From Onchocerca lupi (lineage: Eukaryota > Nematoda > Chromadorea > Rhabditida > Onchocercidae), in contig JAOVVO010000278.1 of NCBI GenBank assembly GCA_028564675.1, positions 1 through 64,000 of the forward strand: 64,000 nt of DNA, in the 5' to 3' direction. Numbering within the stretch: position 1 is the first letter of the stretch; every line of letters begins with the position of its first letter. The notes under the pieces were generated by a model that was given only the letters and a program-made list of their open reading frames with translations, did no database searches and was not told where the DNA came from. Shown here one piece after another: positions 52,801-64,000 of the stretch. A program made the position numbers and the translations under genes.

Positions 52801-55800
52801 AGCATTTTAATTACAGGGCATGACGGATGGTGTGGCAATGTTGACACGTGCCAAGGAAAATTTGATTTTCACAATGAGCGCCTTATCGGAAGTTCAACGA
52901 ATTGCTCTATCTCAGTCTAAACGAGAATTCATTGAAATGTGTTCATTCAATGGAAAAGAATGCGATATCGGTATCGTTCAATTTTAATTTTACCGAAATT
53001 TTTGAAATTTATGGAAATGAGAAAAAAAAATCCTCAAAATATTAAAATAATGAGTTCCTATGTTTTTTTTTTTTTTTTTTTAAATTAAAAGCACCAAACA
53101 GAAATGATGTCATCGATAATAAATGTTATGACGAATTAGGAAGTTCAAATAAATATATCTATTTGTCGTCAAAAGAAATCAAGAAAACTGGATAAGTAAA
53201 AGTGATGTTACAGATGCTGACTTCAAACTACATGTTGATCCGGAATTCGGGAATTGTTATACATTTAATTGGGATATAAATAATAACCACACAAGTAGTA
53301 AAGCTGGTCCAATGTATGGTCAGTAATAATATTATTTCATCATCAACAGATTGATATAAATTTTTTAATTTCTAAAATTCTTAACATGATTGATAACAAA
53401 ATAAATTCACATTATCATATAAATTAATTATATTTAAACATGTATTTATTTTTTGATAATAAATATGTTTTTTAATTCGTAAATGACTTTTATCGTCTAT
53501 TTTACTACAGGAATTCGATTACTATTATTTCTGAACACATCCGATTATATGGCAACATCCGAATCTGCAGGAATACGATTAGCAGTACATAGTCCAACGG
53601 ATTTTCCATTTCCGGATACATTTGGTTATAGTGCACCTGTTGGTTTTGCTTCTTCATTTGGCCTAAAAAAGGTTGCAAATATTCCATTTTAATTTAATTT
53701 TTGTGCAAAAATTTTTGCATTCAATAGATTAATAAAAGTTTGAAAATTCCTTTTTTTTTTTGAATTTTGTTGTTTTTTGAAAAATTTCATATTTATAACA
53801 AATGGTTACACCAAAATGTTAATGTTTTAGCATGTCGTTCAAAGATTATCGGCACCATATGGTGATTGTCAAAGAGAAAAAAAAATGAATTCAAGCGTTT
53901 ACATTTATGGTGATTATGATTACAATCCGGAAGTAAGTTATATCTTAATATTATCAATTTTATCTTAGTAAATATTTAAGTCGTTTATTAAGTGTTAGAA
54001 TATTTTAAAAAGTCTAAAGCGATCAATAACATATTCTTTATTATTATTATTACTAGCTCTATCCGGCAACGGGGAGTGTGGTCGTTCCAGCTAGTCCACA
54101 TAAATAAAAATGTAAAAAAAAAAAAAGTTGATATCTCTATGCAGAAACATGCGCCTATTCAAATGAAATTTGCATCAAAATTCCCCCGATTAAGAGATAA
54201 ACAAAGCAAGACCAACCAATCAGTAATTCTAGTACTGAATTAACGATTGGTTGACTTCACTTTTTTTATCTTTTAATCGGAGCATTTTGGCAGTAAACAT
54301 GTTTATCCTTACGGACAGGCGAAGGAAATAGATGCATCTATATAAAAACATATGCTTATTCGAATGCAACGTTGCATCAAAATTTCAAAGCAATCGGTGA
54401 AAAACTTGCAAAGTTGTGTCAAAAGCCACAATGAACATTTGCATATTCATTCATATAGATAGATTAACATCTTTTGACTCTTGCAAAACATTGCTATATA
54501 ATCAATTTTATCACAGTAGAATATTTAGTGCTTTATTAAGCGTCTTGAATATTTCAAAAAGCTTAAAATCAATCAGTGGCATATTCTTTATCATTATTAT
54601 CACTCTGTAACTTTTGTAAAGGATTATTATTACAAATTATCTTAAATATAAATTACAGGGATGTCACAGAAGTTGTTTTCAAAATACCCTGCTTGATAAA
54701 TGTGGCTGTGGTGATCCACGTTTTCCGGTTCCAAAAGGAAGGATGCATTGTTCTGCTTTTAATGCTACAGCAAGTAAATCAATTCTTTCACATTATTCCA
54801 TAAAATATGATTTAAAAATTTTTTTCTTAAAAATTTGAAACAAAAAAAATCATGCAAAATACTTTTCGAATATTCAACTTTATAACCGAACTTCATAATT
54901 TAATTCAAATATATCATATGGAATTTTTAATCTGTAATTTATCAATAATGATTTTATCTATATCAAAATTTTCATGAATTATTGGTTATAAAAGATATTT
55001 TAGATTTAATTTTTTCTTGATTTTAAATTTAACTTAATCTAATTTCCTTTAGGAGGTTGCTTAGAACGAACAATTGATGAAATTGGTGATTTTCATCATA
55101 TTACGGATAATATGAAAGATTGTCAATGCAAGCAATCATGCGAGCATGAAATATATAGTGTCACTTTTTCCGCTTCTCAATGGCCATCCGGTGCCAGCGA
55201 TGTCTGTATTTTTCTTTTTTTATTCTTTTTTTTTTCTCTCAAAATTTTTATTAAAAAATTGCATTCAACTTTTGCTATTCAATTATTTGCTCAAAAATGC
55301 TAAAAATAGACATCGATCTTTTGACACATTTTACAATAATGGCATTAAAAAAATCGAATAAAGCCTTTTCTAAGAATTTCCGAATAATATCATTTAAGCC
55401 GAAAATATTCCATTTCATTCATTCACTTGATTTTACGACTTATTATTATTTTGGGAATAAAAAAAAAAAAAAAAATGAGCAAAAAATAAAAATTTCATTT
55501 TATATCTTTTCATTTATCATTTTATATCTTTTTGCTATATAAATTATATCAACTTTACATGCAATATATCATATTCTTATAATTCACAAGTCGACAATAA
55601 TAGATAAATTTTTTATTGTGGATATTGATATTGAAAAATTTTTATAAATTTTAAATAATAAAAATTTCAAAAATAAATTCTTTTCAATTTATAATAGATA
55701 AATTTTTTATTGTGGATATTGATATTGAAAAATTTTTATAAATTTTAAATAATAAAAATTTCAAAAATAAATTCTTTTCAATTTAATTTGATTTTTTTTT

Positions 55801-57537
55801 TGTATTTCCATTTTATCTGTTTGATAAGTTATCTTCTTGCATTATTTAATTGCAATTCCAGCTACGACAAACGGTAAACTCCATTTTAATCCAATTGATT
55901 AAGTTTTTTTTCATTTTTTTTAGAATTAGAATATGCATGTATGTGATGTGTTACATAGACTGTTGCATAGATTATAAATACAGTTTTAGTGATTATGAAT
56001 AGCTAGTGATATTGTGATTAATTATAATTAGCACATCAATTAATCTTTCATTTCCATATTTGATTAGTGTTTTAACTATTTCTTTTGTTTCTGAAAATTA
56101 CGCAGTAAAGGAAAAGACATTTTGATGAATTTCAGTAACTTTCAAATTTGGAATTTTTTTTTTCAAAATTCTTATGGATACTGCATGTTTTATCGATTAC
56201 TTTATCATTATTTATTTATTACCAATATTTTGCACAAGTGATATTTTTTTCCAACGCTAATTTCAGCTTGGAAATTGTGATCCGAATATGAGTGATGAAG
56301 AATGCAGGAAATTTTATGCTGAAAATGCAGCGATGGTTGAAGTTTACTACGAACAGCTTAATTATGAACTTCTTAAAGAATCTGAAGCATATGGTGTTAG
56401 CTTTTCGATTTTTCATTATATATCGTTAATTAAGTAATCAAATTTTTATAATATCTTGCTAATTAAAAAAATGCAAATCTTCATCATCATTTTAATTGCT
56501 ATAAGAAATTTAGCGAAATTGAAAATTTGTTTGTTCTCTGATTCTATTTAATAATCTATTTTAAATGATTTAAACCACTGCTTAATTGGCAACTACATGA
56601 AAAGATTATTAAGAAATCTATTAAAAAATTTGTGAATAGTATAATTAATTATATATACTACAAGATAATCAGATTCTTCCTCACATGTTACAAATGAGAA
56701 TATTAATTAAATCATAATTTTAGCTTGTCAACTTATTAGCTGATGTTGGCGGACATCTTGGTTTGTGGATGGGTATGTTTAGTTCATGTATATTCAAATT
56801 CAAATTTTGCTAATTTCTACATTACTTGAACTAACCATTAATTTAAAATGAAGAATTAAATTTTACAAAAAAATTCGACAACTTAGGTGAAACGAAAATT
56901 TTAAAATTAAATCAAAATTGATGATAAAATTTCAAATTTTGTAATATTTTAGAGAAAAAAAGTAAATCATATCATATTATAAAAATAATGAATTCATTCA
57001 ATTATACAATAAGAATCATTAAATTTTCAAAGCTAAAATGTGCAATAATAATATGGGATAACACTGATCAGTTGATAATTCTTTTCGCTAACTAATGGCA
57101 AACATATATAATTGATGAACTTGATATTCTGATACTTTTTATTTATTAAGCTTTAAAATTAAAAAAAAAAAATTAAATTTTAAAATTATAATGTGATTAA
57201 ATACAAGCCATCTTAATGTTCAGCATTTAATAAACCACTAATTGTCAAACTGATAAAAAGGATAAAAATAATTTGACATGAAATTATCATTTCAGGTTTT
57301 AGCGTCATAACAATAATTGAATGTGCTGTATTGTTCTTTGATCTCGTGACACTATGCTGCAATAAGTTGAAAGAGAAAAAAGAATTTAGGAAAAGCACAG
57401 TAATACAAGAACGACACATGAAACAACAACAAAGTGAAGAACAATATGGCGAAGTTATCGGAGAAGAAATTTCAAAAGGAAATAAGAAAAACGAACAATT
57501 TATTGAATATTATGATAAGAAAGCGGTTCAAGTTTGA
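46896..57537 (+). CDS. Degenerin/ENaC sodium-channel subunit (MEC-4/DEG-1/UNC-8 type)
   Basis: Amiloride-sensitive-type cation channel subunit with two membrane helices and a large extracellular domain. Exons: 46903-47277 (start ATG 46903), 47405-47503, 48438-48854, 49421-49584, 49829-49949, about 52094-52279, 52817-52970, 53214-53318, 53511-53671, 53831-53932, 54659-54773, 55053-55201, possibly 55862-55873, 56267-56395, 56724-56772, 57296-57537; about 860 codons. Seen: cytoplasmic TTAHGVRRIFIARNTHTARL, then TM1; post-TM1 FPAVTFCNLNPYKKS; an Asn-rich 139-residue extracellular insert; cysteine-rich parts HCKCIGKPDMEC and WPCLCRNRT; EFIEMCSFNGKECDI; SDYMATSESAG; DFPFPDTFGYSAP; CGCGDPRFPVP; CQCKQSC; EVYYEQLNYELLKESEAYG, where the Ala before Tyr matches the degenerin site; NLLADVGGHLGLW; pore motif MGFS (G-x-S); TM2; and a charged Q/E/K-rich tail. 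It is closest by eye to nematode degenerins. A likely frameshift lies at an AAC repeat near 52180, and a Helitron derivative sits in the intron after 53932. Confidence 0.9.
50850..51090. repeat. Degenerate about 50-bp tandem repeat in intron
   Basis: Recurring ATTTCAAATATTC with GGAGAAT or GGGAAGT and TTGTAATATTAT modules, about five diverged copies, within the large channel-gene intron 49950-52093. The rest of this intron (2.1 kb) shows no confident exon. Confidence 0.65.
52177..52228. repeat. AAC trinucleotide repeat inside a coding exon
   Basis: (AAC)n at 52178-52200 and a second AACAACAAC run at 52212-52225, in the channel exon. In the downstream reading frame they encode a Thr run (STTTTTTTTTEKPTTTTKQ). 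Codon composition suggests that the reading frame changes by one base here. Confidence 0.85.
52305..52412. repeat. Short tandem repeat in intron
   Basis: Three to four copies of about 35 bp built on ATCAAAGATTATCTGGATT, in the intron after 52279. Confidence 0.8.
53940..54604. repeat. Diverged duplication of about 110 bp flanking a mobile element
   Basis: 53941-54054 and 54494-54604 align along their length (TATCAATTTTATC, TTTATTAAG, GAATATTT, AAAAAG, CATATTCTTTAT, ATTATTA). They flank the Helitron derivative inside one channel-gene intron. Confidence 0.8.
54055..54475 (+). mobile_element. Short non-autonomous Helitron derivative
   Basis: The left end TAGCTCTATCCGGCAACGGGG..TTCCAGCTAG is a palindrome like the 5' ends of the Helitron copies at 40487 and 1562, followed by the same AAATAAAAATG. 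The right 110 bp (GCAACGTTGCATCAAAATTTC, ATCGGTGAAAAACTTG, CATATAGATAG) match the Helitron 3' end at 45600-45713. No protein remnant. It is about 420 bp and lies in the intron 53933-54658. Confidence 0.8.
55597..55784. repeat. Perfect 94-bp tandem duplication
   Basis: Copies at 55597-55690 and 55691-55784 appear identical by eye (begin ATAATAGATAAATTTTTTAT, end TTCTTTTCAATTT). In the intron 55202-56266 of the channel gene. Confidence 0.95.
55862..55873 (+). other. Candidate 12-base micro-exon
   Basis: CTACGACAAACG is preceded by a strong acceptor (TTGCAATTCCAG) and followed by GTAAAC. It would add Leu-Arg-Gln-Thr between WPSGASD and LGNC without changing frame. Degenerins have several residues at this point, so both forms are plausible. 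Confidence 0.45.
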
Positions 57538-58734
57538 TATCATAAATTAATAATTAATTTCTAATCTTTAAATAATAATAATGTTGATGATATATCGTAT
57601 ATATTAGTGATTTGATGATTATCTACGAGAAGTGTATAATTAATCAGGATCAATTAAGAAAGGCTATTGAATTTTCAAAATTCAGTAAGATTAAATGACT
57701 TTGTTTCATTTGAAACTTTCCATTTTAATAAAAACTCTTTTTTTGGCTTATCCAAAATTTGTTAAACATTATTGTTATCAATTAGCCTTTATTTCAATTG
57801 TAAGATCCGGAATATTTGAAAAAATTTACAACTCAAAATAATCATTTACCCTATGATTGGCTGTAAAATATCGAAATTTTAAAACATGCCAGTATGAATA
57901 GAATTGATTAAAAATAAACTGAAAAACTGATATATGTGAGAAATGGAAGGAATATCTTTTAATTAACATTTTGAGAAAATTTTGGAAAAGTTTAAATATT
58001 ATAATTAAAAATGATGCCAAGAAATGAAGGAATGTCTTCTATTCAATGTAAGACAATTTTAGACAAGAACTTTCGAAAGAATTTGAAAATTATAATGTGC
58101 TATTTTAAAACTGATAATAAATGTACCATTTAGATTCCAATTGTGAGAACAACTCTAAAATTTCAGTGAAAATAAAACTATTAATGTATAATATATTCTT
58201 TTAAATTATAATTTGCATAAATTATTTTTGGTTTCTAAAAATAAACTAAGCTATGTTTATCTTTTAATTAATTAAGCAATAATTTGCACGATTATCGACT
58301 TAAATATTGTCATCATTTAATTCCGGGAATTTTTATTAAATCAAAACTATTTTTCTTCCTCTGTTAATTGTTATATTTGTTAGATGATCTCATTTAATGC
58401 ATTATTTTATTGTCAATGTTGTACAACATCATAATGAAATAAAAATCATGTCATGGCAAGTTTGTATATTGAAATGGATATAAAAAAATTAAAATTGAGA
58501 TAAATATGCAAAAATTAGAAATAATTGATGAATAAAATAAAAATCCTAAAATAATAATAATATATCTTAATGCTTCATATAGTGCAAAAATAAATTTTCA
58601 TTGCTAAATGAATGATTAATTGGATCAGTTGGAAATTTTTCATAATTTTCGTGGGGAAAGTAATTTTGTGAAAGAGACGATTCCTGTTTGACGAAAGAAT
58701 TTATTAATAAACGAAACAGTTACGAATAAATATT

Positions 58735-59050
58735 TATCAAAGAAATCTAAATAAATTTATTCTTTCTTTTGTCGCTCGTACAAGAGAATACCGCCCCTTA
58801 ATTGTTGATTGTTGTGTCGATTCGAATCGAACTGTTGCTATGTCCTGTCGGCGTAACTCCGAAGCTGAACTCTTGTAGAAAACTGATTTTGTTCCAAAAT
58901 CCGATTTTAAATCCTTTCGGGTTCTTCCTCCTCTTCTGATCTCCAAAGTGTCACCTTATGATTGGTCAATCTCACTTTCTTTATCTGTTAATCGGAGCGT
59001 TTTGGCGGGAAATATGTTCATCGTTTTGGCGACATACATGTTTATCACTT
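58735..59050 (+). mobile_element. Internal Helitron-family fragment
   Basis: 58757-58865 resembles 40988-41100 of the Helitron (shared TTATTCTTTC, TTTGTCGCT, GAATAC, TTGTTG, AACTCCGAA). 58955-59050 resembles 54240-54310 of the short derivative (ATTGGTnnAnnTCACTTT, TTTAATCGGAGC, TTTTGGC). Ends are undefined. The minus frame at 58946-58737 is an artefact of this repeat. Confidence 0.6.
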
Positions 59051-60571
59051 TGATCTCTTTGAAGCTATCTTCGCGCTTTTTACCTCTGACATTCCTTACA
59101 TTTTTTTGGATTTTTCTGACAATTTCAATGCTATTAAAAAATTGGATTTGTCAAGATTTTTGTTAAAAATATATTATTGATTTTGGATATTCTCGGTAAG
59201 TTAATGACTTGTTTTAATTAGAAATCATTCGTAGATCCAATTTCAGTTTCTTCCTAGGTTAAACAATATTATCATGAAACAGATGAATGAAATTAATTGC
59301 TTCAAATATTAAAATTCTTGCTATATTTCTTATGAAAATTCTTAATAGATAAATGAATGAATTTCTCTAACCTGGAATAATTTAAATATTCCTCGATCTT
59401 TAAACTAAAAATAATTCCGTACTATCTGAATAATCATATATTATCCAAAACGTGATACTAATATAAATTGATAATTTAAATTTTAATCCAATTACACTCA
59501 AATATAATGTTTAAAAATTAAAGCTAAAGTAAATCGAAATTTTAATCTAATATATTTCAATTTAAAGATGTCAGAGAAAAGGTATTATTATTTTCGTAAA
59601 TTATACGACAACATTTCTTGACATCATCCCAATAATTATCGATTTCATATAATACGTCTTGTCTCGCTTTTGAGATGACAACATAACAAAAGACAACAAC
59701 AATGCCAAGATTATAGCAGACGATATATCATAACAATGAGCTACACTCATGTTATTTTATAAATTTTCTTTTTATTTTTCTCAAATTTCCTGAACAAATT
59801 TTACAATGTATTTTATTTTATTTTTTTCTGAAAAAATTTCGATTTAAAATAAATAAAGTTTTTTTCCCGTTTCTTCTGTTTTTTTCTTTTTTTTTTTTTT
59901 TTTGTTAAAAGAGAAATTATTAAACTGAGATAATTCTCAATGATTCTACTTTAAAAAGCATTCCTATGATGTGATGGAATATTTATCTGATAAAATTTAT
60001 TTTATTGATATTACACATACAAATAAATCAAATATTATTCATAAACCTTAATATTTATGGAAAAAAAGGAAAAAATTTTTCAAATTATAGAAAAATAAAT
60101 TTCAATTTTTTATTTCCTCCTTTCATTAACGAATGAAAGAAATAAATGGAATGATAATTGAATTTCAATCGATTACATTAATTGAATCTCGCAACAAAAT
60201 TCAAATTATCATCCATTTATTTGATGGGAAATAAAAGTAAATATTTGGTAGTAAAAAAAAATTTTTGACGTTTGTTGACTCATATCATCAATAAAATATG
60301 TATTGACTAGATACAATCATTCTTCTCTTCTGCTTCTTTTCTGCATGATAAATTTTTGCTTTGTTATTAAAAGTTCCTATTGCATTGTGATGAAAAATTG
60401 CAAATGACAAATGTAGTTAAGAGATTTAACTGTTGTTTTTTTTTTTTTTTTTTTTGCTTTTCTTTTTCGAACTTGAAAAGTGACATTTTTTATGTTTAAT
60501 GAACCTAAGTAGCACATTTTAAAGATGCATCCTTTTTGAATACATAAACCATTAAATCACATCATTTTATT

Positions 60572-60706
60572 TGATATATGACACGCTAAGTGACATGATG
60601 ACAAGCCGAATGATACGATGATAAGCTGAGTGATACGCACATGCTAAATGATAAGATGACAGGTTAAAATGATACGATGACACGCTGAATGACACAATGA
60701 AATGTT
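60572..60706. repeat. Degenerate minisatellite, about 19-bp unit
   Basis: Six to seven imperfect copies of GATGACACGCTGAATGAC-like units (variants ACAAGCCGAATGATAC, ATAAGCTGAGTGATAC, ACAGGTTAAAATGATAC), just upstream of the LAPTM-like gene. Confidence 0.85.
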
Positions 60707-60978
60707 CATCCATATAATCAATTCTGTTACCTTACAATTGTAGGAGGGATTTTTTTAAAAATGATGCAAAGAGGGAAGTATTCAGACGAAAGATAAGGAT
60801 TCCGACGAACAAAATAACAACTCATAATGTTTCATTGCAATATTTGGGATTTGAGGCGTGGTCTAAGGTCTCTCTCGAGATATGGCCATATTGTGTGACA
60901 TGCTACAACGTAAGGATTGATCGATATGCTCAAGGAGTTGAGCAGGAGAGGATATTTGTTACCAACAATAGTCGTCGA

Positions 60979-62936
60979 ATGTTGTGTTGTTGCTGTTGCT
61001 TGCATCCTTATCATTGTGCTTTAGCACTTAGCGTCATTGACGCAACAATCGTTGGTATTTTTACGTATCGTACTGCTGATTTATTATATCGATCTTGGAA
61101 TGATACGTAAGGTTTTTTCTTCTTTTCTTTTTTATTTAAAGTAATTTTTAGAATTATTGCTTAAATCTTAATTTAGTCGATGATTAGAATATAATAGATG
61201 AAAGAGTTGATTATTTCATCAATTTCATTTATCAGCTTTCATAAGTGGATAATGTTTTAATTAATTAGTCTCGTTAAATTTTGTTTACAGCTCAATTAAT
61301 AAAAAAATCAATATATTCAGTCCATACATACAAATATGGCTACTAATGATATGACTAATTATATTAGTGATAAATAATTATGATTAGCATATGAGAAAAA
61401 AAATTATGATTATATCTGAAAATCATTGAATGATTTTTTTATATATAATTGTAATTTTTGATACTTCTGATAGGAATTTCGAAACTTTGGTAACCGAAAA
61501 AAGAAAAAACGTCTCAAATTTCTCAAAATAATGAATCACAAGATTTATTTTCAATATTAATTCTTTCACAATATAAAATACTAATTATAATCGGAAAGTT
61601 ATCATTATAATTAAAGGACTGAAAATTATCGTGAAATTTGTCTTATATAGACTTACAATTTTTTTATTTATTCATAGAAAATTTTCAAAAATTTTAAAAT
61701 TCGATTTGTTTACTCAGAATAAATGGTTCTACTTTGTGATCATATATACGCTTTATATTTGCTTGCTATATTATTTTTCTCATAAATTTTTTGAATTAAT
61801 GAAAGTTTAATCAAGGAATTGATTAAATGAGACGTTTTGATGGTTGATATCATAGTCCTCTTTTAATATGTTGAAATTCATCGAGCGTGACATCGTCACT
61901 TAAGAATAACTTTTTAATTTTACTCGCTGATACCTTCCTTAGCAATTTAGCGGTATAAATCGAAGTAATTTTTCGTCCATTATCAACTAATCAATTTAAA
62001 CTGAAAAATGTCCCATAAGCATTATTCTGGCAGGACTGTTCAGTGAAATGCCGAGTAATAATGCTGAGATGATTGCAGAATTTAGGGTAGAAGAATTGCT
62101 AATATTTAAATGATGTTAATGATTTTTGCAATAATTTGCAGCAATTGGATCGATTTTTGCATGTTCTTAATTCTATCGAGTTTTTTCATATGTGAATTAT
62201 TAAGTATGATAACATTAGCCGTTTCCCGTCGATGGAATAATTCACGTTACGTACTGCCACGATTAACGCTACTCACCGGTCAATTTGCTGTAACAACATC
62301 CATTTCCGTTATTTTAATCCTATATTTTATGGGATTTGTCGAAAAACTCAATGATATTGTTATCAGTTCATATGAGGTATAAGCTTATTTTAATTATATA
62401 TCTTTTCTAATTTCTAATAATTGCCAGTAATTTATCCAAATTTCTGTCGTCTGATCTTCTCGACGATTATAGGTTGATCCTGTTTTTTGTTTGGTTGATC
62501 AGAATTATTATTATGCTTGTTTAAAATTTGAAAAGGAAGAACTATCAAAAGTAAATCAACTTTGTGCCAACTTTTTTTTGGCATGATAATAATGATAATT
62601 CTTAAATATGGTAAGAATAGTAATAGTTGCGAATTTCCAAAAATTTTTCTTTTATTTCAGTATTGGGCGAACAACAAACTTAGTGAAGATGATCGCAAAA
62701 GAGCTGTTAATGATCTATTCATTTATGCCGTTGGTACTTTTATTGCCGTATTCATTTACACAATATATGAATTATTTGAATTGTATATTACCCGAAAATA
62801 TCAAAAAACTCTCAATACACCACCGGAATTCATCCCTGTAAGGAATCAAGAACCACCACGATTAGCTGGACCAAAATTAAGCATTGGTGAACCTCGACAT
62901 GTTCCACCACCACCCTACAATCCGCAATATCGTTAA
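60979..62936 (+). CDS. LAPTM-like four-helix membrane protein with PPxY tail
   Basis: Exons 60979-61106, 62142-62376, 62473-62550 and 62661-62936, phases consistent, giving 238 residues. The start MLCCCCCLHPYHCALALSV resembles the Cys-rich N-terminus and first helix of lysosome-associated LAPTM4/5 proteins. Four hydrophobic segments follow: HCALALSVIDATIVGIF, FCMFLILSSFFICELLSMI, FAVTTSISVILILYFMGFV and LFIYAVGTFIAVFIYTIYEL. The loop before the last helix has two Cys (PVFCLVDQNYYYACLKF). The C-terminal tail is Pro-rich and ends VPPPPYNPQYR, containing a PPxY motif that in LAPTM proteins binds WW domains of NEDD4-type ubiquitin ligases for endosome-lysosome sorting. The first ATG in frame is 60979; the frame is open further upstream without an ATG, so an earlier exon is possible. 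Family assignment is by topology and motifs, not strong identity. Confidence 0.72.
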
Positions 62937-64000
62937 TTCAATCATTCTTTATCATTTTTCTTTTCTGATACCATCAATTGACTAAGCTGAGTCAAGGATA
63001 TCAATCATTAGTGGTGCATCGATAAACTTGTGCAAGTTTCATTCCGGAATATTTGATTGTTTTTATGATATATGCATATCATGTAAACGATAAGTTTTAC
63101 TTGTTTCATGATAGCTTTTAATTTTTTTTCTAATTTTGTGTTTACAAAAAGAAAATTTGATCTCGTCATAATCATCTCATCATATATACTTTTTGAAGTT
63201 TTCATCTTAAACTTTAAATTAAGAAAGTAATATATACAAGCGATAAGATTTGAATTTAAAAGGCTAGATTTAAATCCGATAATAGTATCAGTAAAAGTTA
63301 AACTTCAATTTTTGTTATATACACATACTTTTATCATCGGGAACAATCTAATTTGACTAGTTTTAAACCGAAAACATTATCTTGACTATAGACTATATTC
63401 ATCAGCGATATATGCTTAGTCGGTCCATTTTCTGTCATTTTCATTCTCACACAATTCGATTCTAAACGGAGAAAAAAATTCAATATAATTTTTTTCTCAT
63501 TAAGTCAAGCATTATCTTTCTTTCCTGCCCTTGTTTTCTTTTTTTGAGTTTCGAAAATTTTCAAATTTTTATTATTTTTCGAAACTAAGTCAAGTTCACA
63601 TTTGATTGTTTATAATTTATGTCGGGATTTGGAAGTTTCATTTCAAGTGGAAACTTTTTAAAACAAGACAGAGATGGTAAAGAAACTATAAGTGTGATAA
63701 AAAGGCGGAATTTTTTTAATTAATTAGAGATCACTTATGCATATTCAATTGTGGTTTTGAAAGTTTGCAGTCTTGAACTTGTAATTTGTAATTTTAAAAG
63801 AATTACTTTTGTATTATTAAAGAGGAATTTTTGAATATATTGACCAGTTCGTTTTTTTTCTTCATTTTACTTTTTGAAAAATATTGTAAAAAGTATTATG
63901 ATTTTTTTAATAGTATGGGCCAACTGAAAAAAGAGCTTTCTTTTTCTTTTGTTTACTTTTCGGATTTATTACCATGCATGGTTGACAATATCTTTCCCAC
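62937..64000. other. 3' flank, no gene seen
   Basis: AT-rich sequence after the LAPTM-like stop. The minus frame 63205-63008 lacks recognisable features. Confidence 0.55.

Larger units (their letters stand above)
57538..60978. other. Intergenic, no gene seen
   Basis: 3' flank of the channel gene (an AATAAA at 57727-57732 is a possible polyadenylation signal), AT-rich DNA, a Helitron-related fragment at 58735-59050, homopolymer T at about 59888-59904 and 60437-60455, a minisatellite at 60572-60706, then the upstream region of the LAPTM-like gene. The open frame before 60979 begins without an ATG. Confidence 0.55.

Noticed and set aside
53091..53213. Protein-like frame just before a channel exon (NRNDVIDNKCYDELG)
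   Set aside because: It ends in a stop, has no donor that joins the next exon in frame, and skipping it gives the conserved CDIDADF join seen in degenerins.
61985..62096. Possible extra LAPTM-like exon (EMPSNNAEMIAEF)
   Set aside because: An acceptor exists, but no donor gives the phase needed by the next exon; direct splicing 61106 to 62142 is in phase.
1..64000. CRISPR arrays, prokaryotic operons, tRNA and rRNA genes
   Set aside because: No regularly spaced repeats with unique spacers, no ribosome-binding sites with long intronless genes, and no tRNA B-box or rRNA signature found by eye.

Overview
The window looks like nuclear DNA from a nematode, most likely a filarial (spirurid) species. 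It is strongly AT-rich, with many exons of 50-400 bp separated by AT-rich introns of roughly 100-500 bp with TTTCAG-like acceptors. It carries a degenerin (DEG/ENaC) channel of the nematode MEC-4/DEG-1 type. The organism call is inference from composition, gene structure and gene content. There is no sign of a bacterial operon, CRISPR array, rRNA or recognisable tRNA.

Layout, left to right. (1) 1-1562: poly-T, then a decayed Helitron fragment on the minus strand. (2) 2566-14913, plus: a near-complete Ski2-type RNA helicase in about 27 exons, whose splice phases agree almost throughout; several of its introns appear to start with GC instead of GT. (3) 17467-18350, minus: a small two-exon gene for a single-pass membrane protein, with a long inverted repeat in its intron. 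(4) 21338-27023, minus: the alpha subunit of Rab geranylgeranyltransferase, with prenyltransferase repeats, insert domain and leucine-rich repeats. (5) 27761-27991, plus: a degenerate C2H2 zinc-finger remnant. (6) 27992-39682: 11.7 kb of AT-rich DNA with no supported gene. (7) 39683-39914, plus: a candidate 5' exon with an in-frame stop. (8) 40487-45713, plus: a decayed, nearly full-length Helitron related to the left-edge fragment, interrupted by an 873-bp insertion with a 7-bp target duplication. (9) 46896-57537, plus: a degenerin sodium-channel subunit. (10) 60979-62936, plus: a four-helix membrane protein resembling the LAPTM family, with a C-terminal PPxY motif.

The genes are unrelated housekeeping, trafficking and membrane genes: cytoplasmic 3'-5' mRNA decay (Ski2), Rab prenylation (RabGGTase alpha), an endolysosomal-type membrane protein (LAPTM-like) and an ion channel. 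I see no gene cluster or shared pathway. I found no convincing new multi-gene system. The most interesting material is structural: the cluster of GC-AG introns in the Ski2 gene; one Helitron family present as an inverted pair plus a short derivative inside the channel gene; a nested insertion whose removal restores the Helitron reading frame exactly; and a probable frameshift at an AAC repeat in the channel gene.

All exon borders were read by eye from splice signals and phase continuity; most should be right to within a few bases, and uncertain ones are marked.
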